This document shows positions 14,285-24,228 of a stretch of DNA of 52,826 nt, piece after piece. The stretch is from Comamonadaceae bacterium (lineage in GTDB: Bacteria > Pseudomonadota > Gammaproteobacteria > Burkholderiales > Burkholderiaceae_C). The DNA is taken from assembly GCA_947478725.1 (NCBI GenBank), contig CANJWZ010000030.1, forward strand, positions 1 through 52,826, given 5' to 3'. A program made the translations under genes and the position numbers. The notes beneath the pieces were generated by a model. The model had not been told where the DNA came from. It worked only from the letters and a program-made list of their open reading frames with translations, and ran no database searches. Within the stretch, counting starts at the first letter, position 1, and the number at the start of each line of letters is the position of its first letter.

Positions 14285-16399
14285 TTGACTCTCCTGACCA
14301 CAACATCCACTTCGCCAAAACAGCCCGCAGCTAAACCGGTCCAGTTTCTGGACCGAGACCACAGCATCCTGGCTTTTAACGAGCGGGTGCTGGACTGGGC
14401 CCGGCGCGCTGACGTTCCCTTGCTGGAACGGTTGCGCTATTTGTGCATTGTGTCGTCCAACCTGGACGAATTTTTTGAAGTACGTGCCGCACCCCACCTG
14501 ACGGCTGCACAAACCAGCGAACAAAAAGGGCTGTACACGGTCGAGTCATTCAAGGCGCTGTCTGCCCTGGCGCATGACATGGTGGCGCGTCAGTACGCGT
14601 TGTACAACGACAATCTCCTGCCTGAGTTCGAAAAGCAGGGTATCCGCATCGTCTCGCACGGCGAACGCAATGCTGACCAGAAGCGCTGGGTCAAATCCTA
14701 CTTTGAACGTGAAGTACGGCCACTGCTGATACCCGTGGGGCTGGACCCCTCGCACCCGTTCCCGCAGGTGGCCAACAAGTCTTTGAACTTTATTGTGCGG
14801 CTCAGTGGCCACGATGCCTTTGGCCGCGAAAACGAGATTGCCATTGTCAAAGTGCCGCGGGTGTTGCCGCGCTTTATTCATATGCCGGACAAAAGCAGCA
14901 GCGGTATCAACAAGGGCATGCTGTTTGTATCACTGTCCAGCGTGATTCGCTCCCACCTTGCCGACCTGTTCCCTGGCAGGGAGGTGGGGCAGTTTTCACA
15001 GTTTCGCGTGACCCGCCATTCCGACCTGGCAGTCGATGAGGACGATGTGCAAAATCTCCGCACCGCCTTGCGCCAGGGGCTGGAGCAGCGCCACTACGGC
15101 CAAGCCGTCCGACTGGAAGTGTCTTCGGGCTGCTCTGATTATTTGTCGGCCTTTTTGCTCAAGCAGTTCGACTTGCCGGAGCTGGCCCTGTACCGCGTGC
15201 ATGGCCCGGTAAATTTGGTGCGTTTGACGCAGATTGTTGATTTGGTCAACGACCCGAGGCTGCTGTTTATTGCTCACAAGCCCAGCTATCCCACTCAGTT
15301 GGTACAGGGGCAGTCGTTTTTTGAACGCCTCAAGCAGGGCGATGTGGCTATCCACCAGCCGTTTGAAAGTTTTGATGGTGTGCTCGACTTTTTGCGTGAG
15401 GCCGTCAATGACCCGTTGGTCCTGGCCATCAAGCAAACCATTTATCGGACGGGTTCTGATTCAGAGTTGATGCTGTTGCTGCGCGAGGCGGTGCGGCGCG
15501 GCAAGGAAGTGACGGTGGTGGTGGAACTGAAAGCGCGCTTTGATGAAGAAGCCAATATCAACTGGGCAGAAATGCTGGAGTCGATAGGTGCGCAGGTGGT
15601 TTACGGCGTGGTGGGCTTAAAAACCCACGCCAAAATGCTGCTTGTTACCCGGCGTGAAGGCCGCCACCTGGTACGCTACGGACATTTGTCGACCGGTAAC
15701 TACAACCCGCGCACGGCACGCCTGTACACCGATGTGAGTTATCTGAGCTGCGAGCCGCAATTGACGCTGGATATGGACAACGTGTTTGTGCAACTGGCCA
15801 GTCAGAGCCGGCTGCCCAAGCTGCACCACCTGCTGCTGGCTCCTTTTCAGTTGCAGCGCAAACTGATTGAGAAAATTGATGCCTTGGGCGAGGCCGCCCT
15901 GAAGGGCAAGGCCACCCGCATTGTGGCCAAAATGAACGCGCTGACCGACGAAGACCTGATGCTGGCCCTCGTCAGGGCAGGGCAGAGTGGCGTGAAGATT
16001 GACCTGATTGTGCGTGGCGCCTGCATGCTGCCAGCACAGGTACCGGGCATGACCGACAACATTCGCGTGCGCTCCATCATTGGCCGCTTTCTGGAGCATT
16101 CGCGGGTGTTTTACTTCCGCTGCGAAGCGGTTGAAGAGTTGTATTTGTCCAGCGCTGACTGGATGAACCGCAACATGCTGCGCCGGATCGAGCTGGCCTG
16201 GCCCGTGACGGACGCCAAAATTCGACAGCGCATCATTGATGAGTGTCTGGTGGCGTATCTGCATGACGGTGTGGACGCCTGGGACTTGCAAAGTAACGGG
16301 CACTATACCCGCGTCAATGCAGGCCAGCCGGGCAAGGGCTACGGCGCACAGGCTGCACTGGTGGCGCGCTACGCCTTGCCTGAACGGCGTAAAAAATAA
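14285..16399 (+). CDS. ppk: Polyphosphate kinase 1
   Basis: PPK1 builds polyphosphate from ATP at the membrane. The 704-residue protein is of normal length, with the N-domain FLDRDHSILAFNERVLDWA and SSNLDEFFEVR. The core motif GLKTHAKMLLV contains the autophosphorylated histidine (H448), followed by YGHLSTGNYNP. No ATG or GTG is available near the conserved N-terminus; TTG 14285 is the best start, or CTG 14294. It follows the lipid operon by 45 bp and may be read through from it as well as from its own Pho box. It is followed closely by sixA. Confidence 0.95.
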   Translation: MTLLTTTSTSPKQPAAKPVQFLDRDHSILAFNERVLDWARRADVPLLERLRYLCIVSSNLDEFFEVRAAPHLTAAQTSEQKGLYTVESFKALSALAHDMVARQYALYNDNLLPEFEKQGIRIVSHGERNADQKRWVKSYFEREVRPLLIPVGLDPSHPFPQVANKSLNFIVRLSGHDAFGRENEIAIVKVPRVLPRFIHMPDKSSSGINKGMLFVSLSSVIRSHLADLFPGREVGQFSQFRVTRHSDLAVDEDDVQNLRTALRQGLEQRHYGQAVRLEVSSGCSDYLSAFLLKQFDLPELALYRVHGPVNLVRLTQIVDLVNDPRLLFIAHKPSYPTQLVQGQSFFERLKQGDVAIHQPFESFDGVLDFLREAVNDPLVLAIKQTIYRTGSDSELMLLLREAVRRGKEVTVVVELKARFDEEANINWAEMLESIGAQVVYGVVGLKTHAKMLLVTRREGRHLVRYGHLSTGNYNPRTARLYTDVSYLSCEPQLTLDMDNVFVQLASQSRLPKLHHLLLAPFQLQRKLIEKIDALGEAALKGKATRIVAKMNALTDEDLMLALVRAGQSGVKIDLIVRGACMLPAQVPGMTDNIRVRSIIGRFLEHSRVFYFRCEAVEELYLSSADWMNRNMLRRIELAWPVTDAKIRQRIIDECLVAYLHDGVDAWDLQSNGHYTRVNAGQPGKGYGAQAALVARYALPERRKK

Positions 16400-16417
16400 T
16401 GTCGCGGGGCTCAAGCT

Positions 16418-16891
16418 GTGGACCTGATCTTGTGGCGCCATGCAGAAGCTGAAGACGGCTTAGTCGATGAGACGCAAACGCCGCTTGATCTGAATCGTTC
16501 CCTGACCCAGCGTGGAGAAAAACAGGCCCTGCGCATGGCCGCCTGGCTGGACAGGCAGTTGCCGGAAGGGGCGCGCATCTGGGTCAGTCCGGCCCGCCGC
16601 TGCGAGCAAACGGCTCTGGCACTGGGACGCAAGTACAAAGTGCGGCCCGAGCTGGCACCCGACGCCAAGGCCCATCAGCTGCTGGAACTGGTGCAATGGC
16701 CCGCCCACAAATACCCGGTGCTGGTCATTGGCCACCAGCCGGTTATGGGGCAAACCATTGCGCAACTGCTGGGGATGAAAGAGGCTGAATGTGCGGTTAA
16801 AAAGGGCGCGCTCTGGTGGCTGCGCAACCGGCAACGCGACGGCCAGAGCCAGACAGTCATTGTGACTGTGCAATCACCAGAATTGCTTTAG
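16418..16891 (+). CDS. sixA: Histidine phosphatase SixA-type
   Basis: The 157-residue histidine-phosphatase-superfamily protein has the RHG-type catalytic motif as LWRHAEAED (R7, H8) at the N-terminus, SPARRCEQTA with the second arginine, and VLVIGHQPVMGQ with the second histidine. The short length without extra domains fits SixA (phosphohistidine phosphatase) rather than phosphoglycerate mutase. GTG start at 16418, 18 bp after ppk, so co-transcribed. The real substrate here is unknown; its steady place beside ppk suggests a link to phosphate metabolism. Confidence 0.88.
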   Translation: MDLILWRHAEAEDGLVDETQTPLDLNRSLTQRGEKQALRMAAWLDRQLPEGARIWVSPARRCEQTALALGRKYKVRPELAPDAKAHQLLELVQWPAHKYPVLVIGHQPVMGQTIAQLLGMKEAECAVKKGALWWLRNRQRDGQSQTVIVTVQSPELL

Positions 16892-16907
16892 TGGTGGGGT
16901 TTGGCGT

Positions 16908-18407
16908 TTAGCTGCTGGCAAAGGCCAATGTCCAGGGCGTTTTTTGCCAGGCCAGCACTTCTTCTTTCAACAAATGCACCGACTGGGGAAATCCGTCAGA
17001 CCAGTCTGGGCGGCAGGTCAGAAAAAAGGTTTTTGCAGCGGTGTCACTGACTCGAAACTGAAGTCCCCTGATGTCGGGTTCTCGCCTGGCGTGGCACAAA
17101 ATGACCGCAATTCGCAGACACATCAGTTGCTGAACAAAAAGGGGGTCTTCAAAATCAACCTCCAGTTTGCGCAGCTTGCCCCGGTGGCCCAACACCAGCA
17201 GGCTCAGGCGGTGCAGCTCGGGTTGTGCAAAGCCGGGCGCATCGGCGTTGTCCAGAATATAGGCGCCGTGCTTGTGGTAATCGCTGTGTGAAATGCGGCT
17301 GCCGATCTCATGCAGTTGTGCGGCCCACTGCAATTTTCGCAGGCGGCGCTCTGTATCGGGCACCGACACGTCCGGGCTGGTCTTTAAAAAAAGATGCTGC
17401 GCCACTTTGCTGACACGGCCAGCCTGAGCTGCATCGACGTCAAATCGGGCCGCAAGACGTGCGACGCTGATCGAACGCAAATCTGTTTGGACCTGTTCGC
17501 GGTCTATCAGGTCATACAGCACGCCGTGCCGCAGTGCGCCTTGTGCTGCCTGCATTTGCTCAATGCCAAGTAGGTCAAATACGGCGCGCAGGACGCTCAC
17601 CCCGCCGCCAATCACGGCGCGGCGGTCTTCTTTCATGCCGTCGATTTTCAGGCGGTCAGCGCCTTGCGCTTTCACCAGGCGGTCCAGCAGCCAGTCGAGT
17701 CCGGCCTGACTGACAACGCCGGCCGGCCAGCCGCCCGCTGTCAAGACATCACTGACAGCGCCAATGGTGCCAGACGAACCGTAGGCCACATCCCAAGAGC
17801 CCGCCTCGTAAGTATTGACGGCTTGGTCGAGTACGGCTTTGGCAGCCACCTCGGCCGCCTTGAAAGCACGCAAGCTGAACTGCCCGTCCGCAAAATACTT
17901 CATCGACCAGGCTACGCTGCCCACCCTGTACGACTCCATGTCAAACGCGTCCAGACCCTTGCCGACAATCATTTCTGTCGACCTGCCGCCAATGTCCACG
18001 ACCAGACGGCGTTCATCGGACTGGGGCAGCATGTGCGCTACGCCCTGATAAATCAGCCGGGCCTCTTCACGCCCAGGAATCACGTCGATAGGAAAGCCCA
18101 GAATGGTGTGCGCTTTGTCCAAAAACTCATGACGGTTCCGGGCTTCGCGAAGCGTTTGGGTGGCGACTGCCCTGACCTGGCTTTTTTTGAAGCCTGCGAG
18201 CCGCTCAGCAAATCGTGCCAGACAGTCCCAGCCGCGCTGCATGGCCTCCAGGGTCAGGTTGCGGTCAGCGTCCAGCCCGTTGCCCTGACGGACGGTTTCC
18301 TTGAGGTATTCGGTTCGGTTGATATGGCCCTGGTCAAAGCGACCAATCTCGAGGCGAAAGCTGTTGGATCCTAAATCCACAGCCGCCAATAGCGTTCCAT
18401 TTTGCAT
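16908..18407 (-). CDS. ppx: Exopolyphosphatase (Ppx/GppA family)
   Basis: This enzyme hydrolyses polyphosphate from the end, or pppGpp. The 499-residue protein is of the long Ppx form. The actin-like ATPase-fold motifs are AAVDLGSNSFRLEIGR at residues 8-23 and LVVDIGGRSTEMIVG around 137-151, with YGSSGTIGAV and IGGGVSVLRAVF. The C-terminal third is HD-like (LHEIGSRISHSDYHKHGAYIL). It faces ppk and sixA tail to tail, the usual betaproteobacterial arrangement. No Pho box was seen upstream of it. Confidence 0.93.
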   Translation of the reverse strand: MQNGTLLAAVDLGSNSFRLEIGRFDQGHINRTEYLKETVRQGNGLDADRNLTLEAMQRGWDCLARFAERLAGFKKSQVRAVATQTLREARNRHEFLDKAHTILGFPIDVIPGREEARLIYQGVAHMLPQSDERRLVVDIGGRSTEMIVGKGLDAFDMESYRVGSVAWSMKYFADGQFSLRAFKAAEVAAKAVLDQAVNTYEAGSWDVAYGSSGTIGAVSDVLTAGGWPAGVVSQAGLDWLLDRLVKAQGADRLKIDGMKEDRRAVIGGGVSVLRAVFDLLGIEQMQAAQGALRHGVLYDLIDREQVQTDLRSISVARLAARFDVDAAQAGRVSKVAQHLFLKTSPDVSVPDTERRLRKLQWAAQLHEIGSRISHSDYHKHGAYILDNADAPGFAQPELHRLSLLVLGHRGKLRKLEVDFEDPLFVQQLMCLRIAVILCHARREPDIRGLQFRVSDTAAKTFFLTCRPDWSDGFPQSVHLLKEEVLAWQKTPWTLAFASS

Positions 18408-18446
18408 GGCTGAATTTGTTTTCTATGAATCAGGTCAGCATATCAT

Positions 18447-19619
18447 TCAAGCGGCTAACTTATCGTTGATGCGCTGACCAATCAGTCGTCCATCAAGGGT
18501 CATCATGGTCTGGGTCACGTAGGTGCTGCTGCGGCGCTGCTTATTAAAGCTGACCCTGAAGCCGCCGATATCCATTGGGCTGCGCTTTTGAAACGCTGCC
18601 AGCGCGCTTTGTCGTGTCAATGGCCCTGCCACTGCGCTGAGCACCTCGAAGGTGTAACGCGCGGCAATAAAGCCTGCCAGACTCAAAGAGGTTGGGGGTT
18701 CATCAAACAGACGCGCCAGGATTTCGCGATAGCTTCTCACCACTGGGGTACTGGAATTGACGACCGGTACCGGCTGCGTTGCAATGACTGGGGTATGACG
18801 TGCTGCGCCCATCTGCAGCATGGTCTGAAGGTTGATATCGGCCAAAGCAACGATGTAGCGCTGGCGTGACTGTTTGTCCAGCCCTTGTGTAAATTCTGCC
18901 AACTCCGGCGTGCCGCCGACAAACAGCAGCACGGCGGGCGTACGGGGGGTCATTGTTTGAGCCAGCAATCGCAATTCTCCTCCCGCATTAAAAGTTTGCA
19001 GCTTCAATTGCATGCTCGCTGCAATCCGTTCGACTTCAATGTTGTACAAAGCCTGGTCACGTTCTGACCCGAAAATGACGCCCAGCTCGTTCAGACCCAT
19101 GATTGACAAGGTTTTCAGGGCGTAAGTGATTTGTTCCTGCCGGGCAGCAAATATCGCAAAGGTGTTGTCGTCCAGTTCGAGGCTTGAGTTTTGCAGCCAG
19201 GGTGCCGCATGGGCGATGTTGAGGCCACTTTGCCGTACTTGTGTCACCAACTGTGTGGCTAAAGCGTCCCCAGCACTGCCAGAAAGCGCCACGCACAAGG
19301 GGTTGTTTTTGACAGTGTCGAGAGCGGCCCGCAAACTGGCCGGTGTACCGTCAGTTTCGAGCGTCAAGTGCTGGATCTGATTGCCGCGGATGCCGCCACG
19401 CAGATTGATGTCTTGCCAAGCTGCACGCGAACCGATAAGGAAGTCTTTTGAGACATCCTGCTGCGCCTGTGAGGTATCGACAATTTGCGCCACCACAAGA
19501 TTTTTCAGCGCCAAAGACTTGGTAGTCTGGGCAATGCATGGCATGGCGACGGCCGCAGCCGTGAGGCTTGTGCCGCACAACCATCGTCGGCGCGTAGCGA
19601 CTGATGTTGAACTTGTCAT
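18447..19619 (-). CDS. Periplasmic binding protein, LivJ type (orphan)
   Basis: The 390-residue type-I periplasmic binding protein has a signal peptide with RRR and a hydrophobic core ending near CIAQ, possibly Tat or Sec. Then come AAWQDINLRGGIRGNQI, LETDGTPASLRAALD and a C-terminal lobe with SLAGFIAARYTFEVL, all typical of leucine/amide-binding receptors. No LivHMGF permease or ATPase genes are nearby, so it is an orphan that may serve a transporter elsewhere or act as a sensor. It lies 39 bp upstream of ppx on the same strand and could share its transcript. Confidence 0.8.
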   Translation of the reverse strand: MTSSTSVATRRRWLCGTSLTAAAVAMPCIAQTTKSLALKNLVVAQIVDTSQAQQDVSKDFLIGSRAAWQDINLRGGIRGNQIQHLTLETDGTPASLRAALDTVKNNPLCVALSGSAGDALATQLVTQVRQSGLNIAHAAPWLQNSSLELDDNTFAIFAARQEQITYALKTLSIMGLNELGVIFGSERDQALYNIEVERIAASMQLKLQTFNAGGELRLLAQTMTPRTPAVLLFVGGTPELAEFTQGLDKQSRQRYIVALADINLQTMLQMGAARHTPVIATQPVPVVNSSTPVVRSYREILARLFDEPPTSLSLAGFIAARYTFEVLSAVAGPLTRQSALAAFQKRSPMDIGGFRVSFNKQRRSSTYVTQTMMTLDGRLIGQRINDKLAA

Positions 19620-19687
19620 GGCTTGATGCCTTCAGTTGAAATTGTGTGTCAGCTGCCGCCAGGCAGCTTGCAAATATCGCGCGGTAA

Positions 19688-19723
19688 TAAAAAAACGCGA
19701 TGCTGCAATCTGCTGCATCGCGT
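19688..19723 (-). terminator. Rho-independent terminator after the fasciclin gene
   Basis: On the minus strand ACGCGATGC pairs with GCATCGCGT, extended by further pairing in the loop (TGCAGC/GCAGCA region), and is followed by a run of seven T. It closes the fasciclin transcript and separates it from the orphan binding protein. Confidence 0.85.
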
Positions 19724-19743
19724 AGGATTGGATTGAGAAACGA

Positions 19744-20235
19744 TCAGCGTGCTGGCGGAATAAATACGCTGTCAACGACATGCACCACGCCGTTGGTTGC
19801 TGCAACGTCGGCTTTTTGAACCAGACCGTCTTCGACCGTGACGAAGTCGCCGGCTTTGGACAGGGCCAGGTTGGCACCGTTGACGGTCTTGACGTTACCG
19901 TTCTTCACATCGCCAGCCATGACCTTGCCGGGGATGACGTGATACGTCAGCACAGCCTTGAGTTTTTCAGGATCCTTGGCCAGCTCATCCATGGTTTTGG
20001 CAGGGACCTTGGCAAAAGCAGCGTTGGTGGGTGCAAACACGGTGAAGGGACCGGTGCCCTTGAGCGTGTCGGTCAGTCCAGCCTTGACGATCAGGCTGCT
20101 GAGCGTGCTCAGTTCTGCTGTGGCTGCCATCGTGTCGGCAACGGAAACCGGTCCGGACGCTGTGGCGTAGCCAGACAAAACGGCGATGGCGGCAGCAAGC
20201 AAAATGGAACGGCGATTGGCTTGAAAAGTTGGCAT
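19744..20235 (-). CDS. Secreted fasciclin (FAS1) domain protein under Pho control
   Basis: The protein has 163 residues from ATG 20235, which has AAGGAG 7 nt upstream; the longer in-frame start overlaps the promoter. A signal peptide (RRSILLAAAIAVLSGYATA) is followed by one FAS1 domain: the H1 motif GTGPFTVFAPTNAAFAKV, the YHVIPG motif and NGVVHVVDSVFIPP at the end. FAS1 domains mediate adhesion or matrix binding; the exact job is unknown. Its promoter carries a good Pho box facing it, so it is probably made under phosphate limitation. It diverges from pstS. Confidence 0.9.
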   Translation of the reverse strand: MPTFQANRRSILLAAAIAVLSGYATASGPVSVADTMAATAELSTLSSLIVKAGLTDTLKGTGPFTVFAPTNAAFAKVPAKTMDELAKDPEKLKAVLTYHVIPGKVMAGDVKNGNVKTVNGANLALSKAGDFVTVEDGLVQKADVAATNGVVHVVDSVFIPPAR

Positions 20236-20275
20236 TTGGAAGACTCCTTGATTAAAACCCCACAAGCGTAAAAGA

Positions 20276-20298
20276 ACCGCGTGACAAAAATATGACAG
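20276..20298 (-). promoter_or_regulatory. Pho box and promoter of the fasciclin gene
   Basis: Read on the minus strand: CTGTCAT (20298-20292), ATTT, TTGTCAC (20287-20281), then 10 nt later TACGCT, an acceptable -10. The layout copies the pstS promoter on the other strand. The two boxes are separated by only 21 bp. Confidence 0.8.
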
Positions 20299-20319
20299 AG
20301 TCAAGTCCTGCCACTTGGA

Positions 20320-20353
20320 CTGTCATGGTTTTGTCATACGAACGTTCTACAGT
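20320..20353 (+). promoter_or_regulatory. Pho box and promoter of pstS
   Basis: CTGTCAT (20320-20326), GGTT, TTGTCAT (20331-20337) is a near-consensus PhoB box. It is followed after 10 nt by TACAGT (20348-20353) as -10. This is the classical architecture in which PhoB replaces the -35 element. Confidence 0.9.
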
Positions 20354-20389
20354 GTGTGCATGTCTGCAATCAACTCCAAAGGTATACCC

Positions 20390-21436
20390 ATGAAACTGAA
20401 TTTCAAATTTCCCCTGATCGGCGCCATGACTGCTTTTGGCGTGGCTGCTTGCCCAGTGCTGTCGATGGCCCAGGACGTGACGGGCGCAGGTGCCAGCTTT
20501 CCCGCACCCCTGTATTCAAAGTGGGCTGCTGATTACAACAAGGCAACCGGCGTCAAAATCAATTACCAGTCGGTGGGTTCAGGTGCTGGCCTGCGCCAGA
20601 TCGAAGCTAAAACCGTGGATTTCGGGGCATCGGATGCGCCTTTGAAGGACGACGAGTTGGCAAAGAAAGGCTTGGTTCAGTTTCCTACCGTGATTGGTGG
20701 TGTGGTTCCCGTGGTGAACATCAAGGGCATCAACCCAGGCCAGCTCAAGCTGAGCGGACAAATTCTGGGTGACATTTACCTTGGCAAGATCACCAAGTGG
20801 ACTGACCCGGCAATCAAGGCCATGAACCCGAGCCTGGCTTTACCAGATGCGGCCATTGCACCGGTTCGTCGTGCGGATGGTTCGGGCACCAGTTTCATCT
20901 TCACCAACTATCTGAGCAAGGCCAACCCAGAGTGGAAAACCAAAGTGGGTGAGGGCACAGCCGTGAACTGGCCAGTTGGTGCGGGCGGTAAAGGCAATGA
21001 AGGCGTTGCCGCTTTTGTGGGCCGCTTGCCCAATTCCATTGGTTACGTTGAGTATGCTTACGTCAAACAAAATAAAATGACATTTGCACAAATGCGCAAC
21101 GCAGCAGGTAACTTTGTGTCACCGGACGATACCAGCTTCAAGGCAGCTGCCGCCGGTGCAGAATGGACCAAAAGCTTTTACCAGATTTTGACGGAGCAGC
21201 CTGGCAAGGATTCGTGGCCCATCACCGGTGCCACGTTCATTCTGATGCAAAAAGTGCAGGACAAACCTGGTCAAGCAACAGCATCACTGAAGTTTTTTGA
21301 CTGGGCTTACAAAAACGGCGACAAAACGGCCGATGACCTCGACTATGTGCCCATGCCGGCCAGTGTGAAGCCTTTCATTGAAAAAGCATGGGGAGAAATC
21401 AAGGACGCATCGGGCAAAGCGGTTGCCTTCAAGTAG
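20390..21436 (+). CDS. pstS: Phosphate ABC transporter substrate-binding protein
   Basis: High-affinity periplasmic phosphate receptor of 348 residues from ATG 20390; AAAGG lies upstream and the longer frame is not needed. Signal peptide to about residue 23 (VLSMAQ), then the PstS signatures [31 protein letters not shown] with the phosphate-binding serines, [16 protein letters not shown] and GNEGVA. First gene of pstSCAB-phoUBR, directly under a Pho box. Delivers phosphate to PstC/PstA. Confidence 0.97.
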   Translation: MKLNFKFPLIGAMTAFGVAACPVLSMAQDVTGAGASFPAPLYSKWAADYNKATGVKINYQSVGSGAGLRQIEAKTVDFGASDAPLKDDELAKKGLVQFPTVIGGVVPVVNIKGINPGQLKLSGQILGDIYLGKITKWTDPAIKAMNPSLALPDAAIAPVRRADGSGTSFIFTNYLSKANPEWKTKVGEGTAVNWPVGAGGKGNEGVAAFVGRLPNSIGYVEYAYVKQNKMTFAQMRNAAGNFVSPDDTSFKAAAAGAEWTKSFYQILTEQPGKDSWPITGATFILMQKVQDKPGQATASLKFFDWAYKNGDKTADDLDYVPMPASVKPFIEKAWGEIKDASGKAVAFK

Positions 21437-21498
21437 GCCGTTTCAGCTCGGATTGCATCCAGTCTTCGCGGTAGCGCATTAAACTTCAAAGGTTTTAC

Positions 21499-22530
21499 GT
21501 GTCTTCAACTTTATCTGCCAACACGACTACCTTTGACGCATCGTCAGAGGCAGGCCATCGCCACATGACCAATCCACCGCCTCAAAACACTGTACGCAGA
21601 AGCCCGTGGGCCGACCAGCTTTTTGGCTGGGCTGCCAAAGGCGCGGCCTGGCTAACGCTCCTGTTGCTGGTCGGCATTTTGTTATCCCTGGTCGCGGGCG
21701 CCTGGCCAGCCATCAGCAAATACGGTCTGGGGTTTTTGACCAGTACCACCTGGGACCCGGTGAAGAACGAGTACGGCGGCCTGGTCATGATCTATGGCAC
21801 GCTGGCGACATCGCTGATTGCCTTGGTGATCGCGGTACCCGTCAGTTTTGGTATTGCCCTGTTTTTGACCGAGCTGTCGCCTGCATGGCTGAAAAGGCCT
21901 TTGGGCACGGCCATTGAGCTTTTGGCCGCTGTGCCATCCATTGTGTATGGCATGTGGGGTTTGCTGGTGTTTGGCCCGATTCTGGCGACTTATGTCCAGC
22001 AGCCACTTCAAAACGCGTTCGGCTCGGTCCCGTACCTGGGTGCGCTGGTCTCTGGTCCGCCTGTGGGTATTGGGATTTTGTCGGCCGGCATCATTCTGGC
22101 CATCATGATCATCCCGTTCATTGCATCCGTGATGCGCGATGTGTTTGATGTTACCCCGGTCATGCTCAAAGAGTCTGCCTATGCGCTGGGTTCCACCACT
22201 TGGGAAGTTGTGTTCAAGGTGGTGTTGCCGTACACCAAAGCGGGTGTGGTCGGCGGCATTATGTTGGGCTTGGGGCGTGCACTGGGTGAGACCATGGCCA
22301 TCACGTTTGTAATCGGTAATTTCAACCAGCTCGACTCGCTCAGCCTGTTTCAGGCGGCCAATAGCATCACTTCGGCACTGGCAAACGAATTTGCCGAGGC
22401 TGCCGAGGGATTGCACCAAGCAGCGTTGATTTATCTGGGCCTTGTGCTTTTCTTCATTACCTTTGTGGTGCTGGCTTTGTCCAAGCTGATGCTTGCGCAA
22501 TTGCAAAAAGGCGAAGGGGAAAAAACATGA
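21499..22530 (+). CDS. pstC: Phosphate ABC transporter permease PstC
   Basis: Inner-membrane permease of 343 residues with six predicted helices after a hydrophilic N-terminal stretch of about 45 residues. The characteristic periplasmic segment is [22 protein letters not shown], and the cytoplasmic EAA loop is [20 protein letters not shown], which contacts PstB. GTG start at 21499 with AAAGG 6 nt upstream. It overlaps pstA by 4 bp (ATGA), giving coupled expression of the two halves of the channel. Confidence 0.96.
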   Translation: MSSTLSANTTTFDASSEAGHRHMTNPPPQNTVRRSPWADQLFGWAAKGAAWLTLLLLVGILLSLVAGAWPAISKYGLGFLTSTTWDPVKNEYGGLVMIYGTLATSLIALVIAVPVSFGIALFLTELSPAWLKRPLGTAIELLAAVPSIVYGMWGLLVFGPILATYVQQPLQNAFGSVPYLGALVSGPPVGIGILSAGIILAIMIIPFIASVMRDVFDVTPVMLKESAYALGSTTWEVVFKVVLPYTKAGVVGGIMLGLGRALGETMAITFVIGNFNQLDSLSLFQAANSITSALANEFAEAAEGLHQAALIYLGLVLFFITFVVLALSKLMLAQLQKGEGEKT

Positions 22531-23387
22531 GCGCCGTGATGATCGACCAGCGACTGACCAAGTTTGCACGTCGCAAGCGCATCAACCAGATCGCTCTGAT
22601 TCTTTCGCTCGCAGCCATGTCGTTCGGTCTGTTTTGGCTGTTCTGGATTTTGTGGGAAACCGTCAGGCTGGGCCTGGGCGGAATTTCAATCGCTACATTT
22701 ACCCAGATGACGCCTGCACCGAACGACCCGGGCGGCATTGCCAACGCCATTTATGGCTCGATTTTGATGGTGCTACTGGCCACCTTCGTGGGTACGCCCA
22801 TCGGCATCATGGCGGGCATTTATCTGGCTGAATACGACACCAAGGGATGGCTCGCTTCTGTGACGCGGTTCGTCAACGACATTTTGTTGTCTGCGCCCTC
22901 CATCGTGATTGGCTTGTTCGTTTATGCCGTTGTGGTCTCGCGTTTCAAATCGTTTTCAGGCTGGGCAGGGGTGATGGCGTTGGCGCTGATCGTCATTCCG
23001 GTGGTGATCAGGACCACCGAAAACATGCTGCAACTGGTGCCTGCCGGCTTGCGCGAGGCTGCTTACGCGCTGGGAGCACCCAAGTGGAAGGTGATCATCA
23101 GCATCACATTGAAAGCTGCGCGTTCCGGTGTCGTCACAGGCATTTTGCTGGCGGTCGCCAGGATTGCAGGCGAAACAGCGCCTTTGTTGTTTACGGCGCT
23201 GAACAACCAGTTCTGGACCGCTGATTTGAGCCAGCCGATGGCCAGTCTGCCGGTGACGATTTTCAAGTTTGCGATGAGTCCTTACGAAAATTGGCAACAA
23301 CTGGCATGGGCGGGCGTGTTTCTGATCACGGTTGCGGTGCTTGGCCTGAACATCCTGGCGCGTGTTTTGACACGCAGCAAGAACTGA
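22527..23387 (+). CDS. pstA: Phosphate ABC transporter permease PstA
   Basis: Second permease half, 286 residues, six helices. Hallmarks: the [15 protein letters not shown] segment in the first periplasmic loop, [15 protein letters not shown], and the EAA loop [22 protein letters not shown]. It overlaps pstC by 4 bp and is followed by pstB after 33 bp. Forms the phosphate pore with PstC. Confidence 0.96.
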   Translation: MSAVMIDQRLTKFARRKRINQIALILSLAAMSFGLFWLFWILWETVRLGLGGISIATFTQMTPAPNDPGGIANAIYGSILMVLLATFVGTPIGIMAGIYLAEYDTKGWLASVTRFVNDILLSAPSIVIGLFVYAVVVSRFKSFSGWAGVMALALIVIPVVIRTTENMLQLVPAGLREAAYALGAPKWKVIISITLKAARSGVVTGILLAVARIAGETAPLLFTALNNQFWTADLSQPMASLPVTIFKFAMSPYENWQQLAWAGVFLITVAVLGLNILARVLTRSKN

Positions 23388-23420
23388 CAGATACCCGTCA
23401 ACATCAACGGAAAGCGATCA

Positions 23421-24200
23421 ATGCAAGCAACTATGAACCAAACGACGGCGCCTAAGATTTCAGTCAAAAATCTGGATTTTTACTACGGCAAATTTCACGC
23501 TCTTAAAAATATCAATCTGGAAATTCCAGAGAAAAAAGTGACTGCCTTTATCGGCCCGTCTGGCTGTGGAAAATCCACGTTGTTGCGGATTTTCAATCGC
23601 ATGTACGAGCTGTATCCCGAGCAGCGCGCCGAAGGCGAAATCATGTTTGAAGGTGAAAATTTGCTGACGTCTAAAAAAGACGTGGCCTTGATTCGCTCTA
23701 AAGTCGGCATGGTGTTTCAAAAACCCACGCCGTTTCCGATGTCGATTTATGACAATATTTCTTTTGGCGTCAAGCTGTTTGAAAATTTGAGCAGTACCGA
23801 CATGGACGAACGGGTGGAGTGGGCACTTCGCAAGGCAGCGCTGTGGGGTGAGGTCAAGGACAAACTGAACCAGAACGGTTCGAGTCTTTCAGGTGGACAG
23901 CAGCAGCGGCTGTGTATAGCGCGCGGCATTGCGATCAAGCCTGAAGTTCTGTTGCTGGACGAGCCGTGCTCGGCGTTGGATCCCATCTCCACGGCTAAAG
24001 TTGAAGATCTGATCACGGAACTCAAGAACGACTACACGGTCGTGATCGTGACGCACAACATGCAACAGGCCGCGCGTTGCAGCGATTACACCGCTTATAT
24101 GTACCTGGGCGACCTGGTGGAGTTTGGCGTGACAGAAGAGTTGTTCTTCAAGCCCAAACGCAAAGAGACCGAAGACTACATCACAGGCCGTTTCGGCTAA
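23421..24200 (+). CDS. pstB: Phosphate ABC transporter ATPase PstB
   Basis: Cytoplasmic ATPase of 259 residues. Walker [10 protein letters not shown] (about residues 45-53), Q-loop at [14 protein letters not shown] (a PstB hallmark), signature [14 protein letters not shown], Walker [13 protein letters not shown] and switch histidine [17 protein letters not shown]. Start at ATG 23421; the second ATG at 23433 is an alternative. Powers PstSCA and, with PhoU, signals phosphate status to PhoR. Confidence 0.97.
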   Translation: MQATMNQTTAPKISVKNLDFYYGKFHALKNINLEIPEKKVTAFIGPSGCGKSTLLRIFNRMYELYPEQRAEGEIMFEGENLLTSKKDVALIRSKVGMVFQKPTPFPMSIYDNISFGVKLFENLSSTDMDERVEWALRKAALWGEVKDKLNQNGSSLSGGQQQRLCIARGIAIKPEVLLLDEPCSALDPISTAKVEDLITELKNDYTVVIVTHNMQQAARCSDYTAYMYLGDLVEFGVTEELFFKPKRKETEDYITGRFG

Positions 24201-24228
24201 TCACTGAATCAGCAAATAGAAAGAATGT

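Noticed and set aside
19619..19660. Possible Pho box upstream of the orphan binding protein (CTGACAC-ACAA-TTTCAAC)
   Set aside because: Second half-site matches poorly, so not listed as a site.
20315..20389. N-terminal extension of PstS
   Set aside because: Starts inside the Pho box and would precede the signal peptide; ATG 20390 is followed at once by a normal signal.
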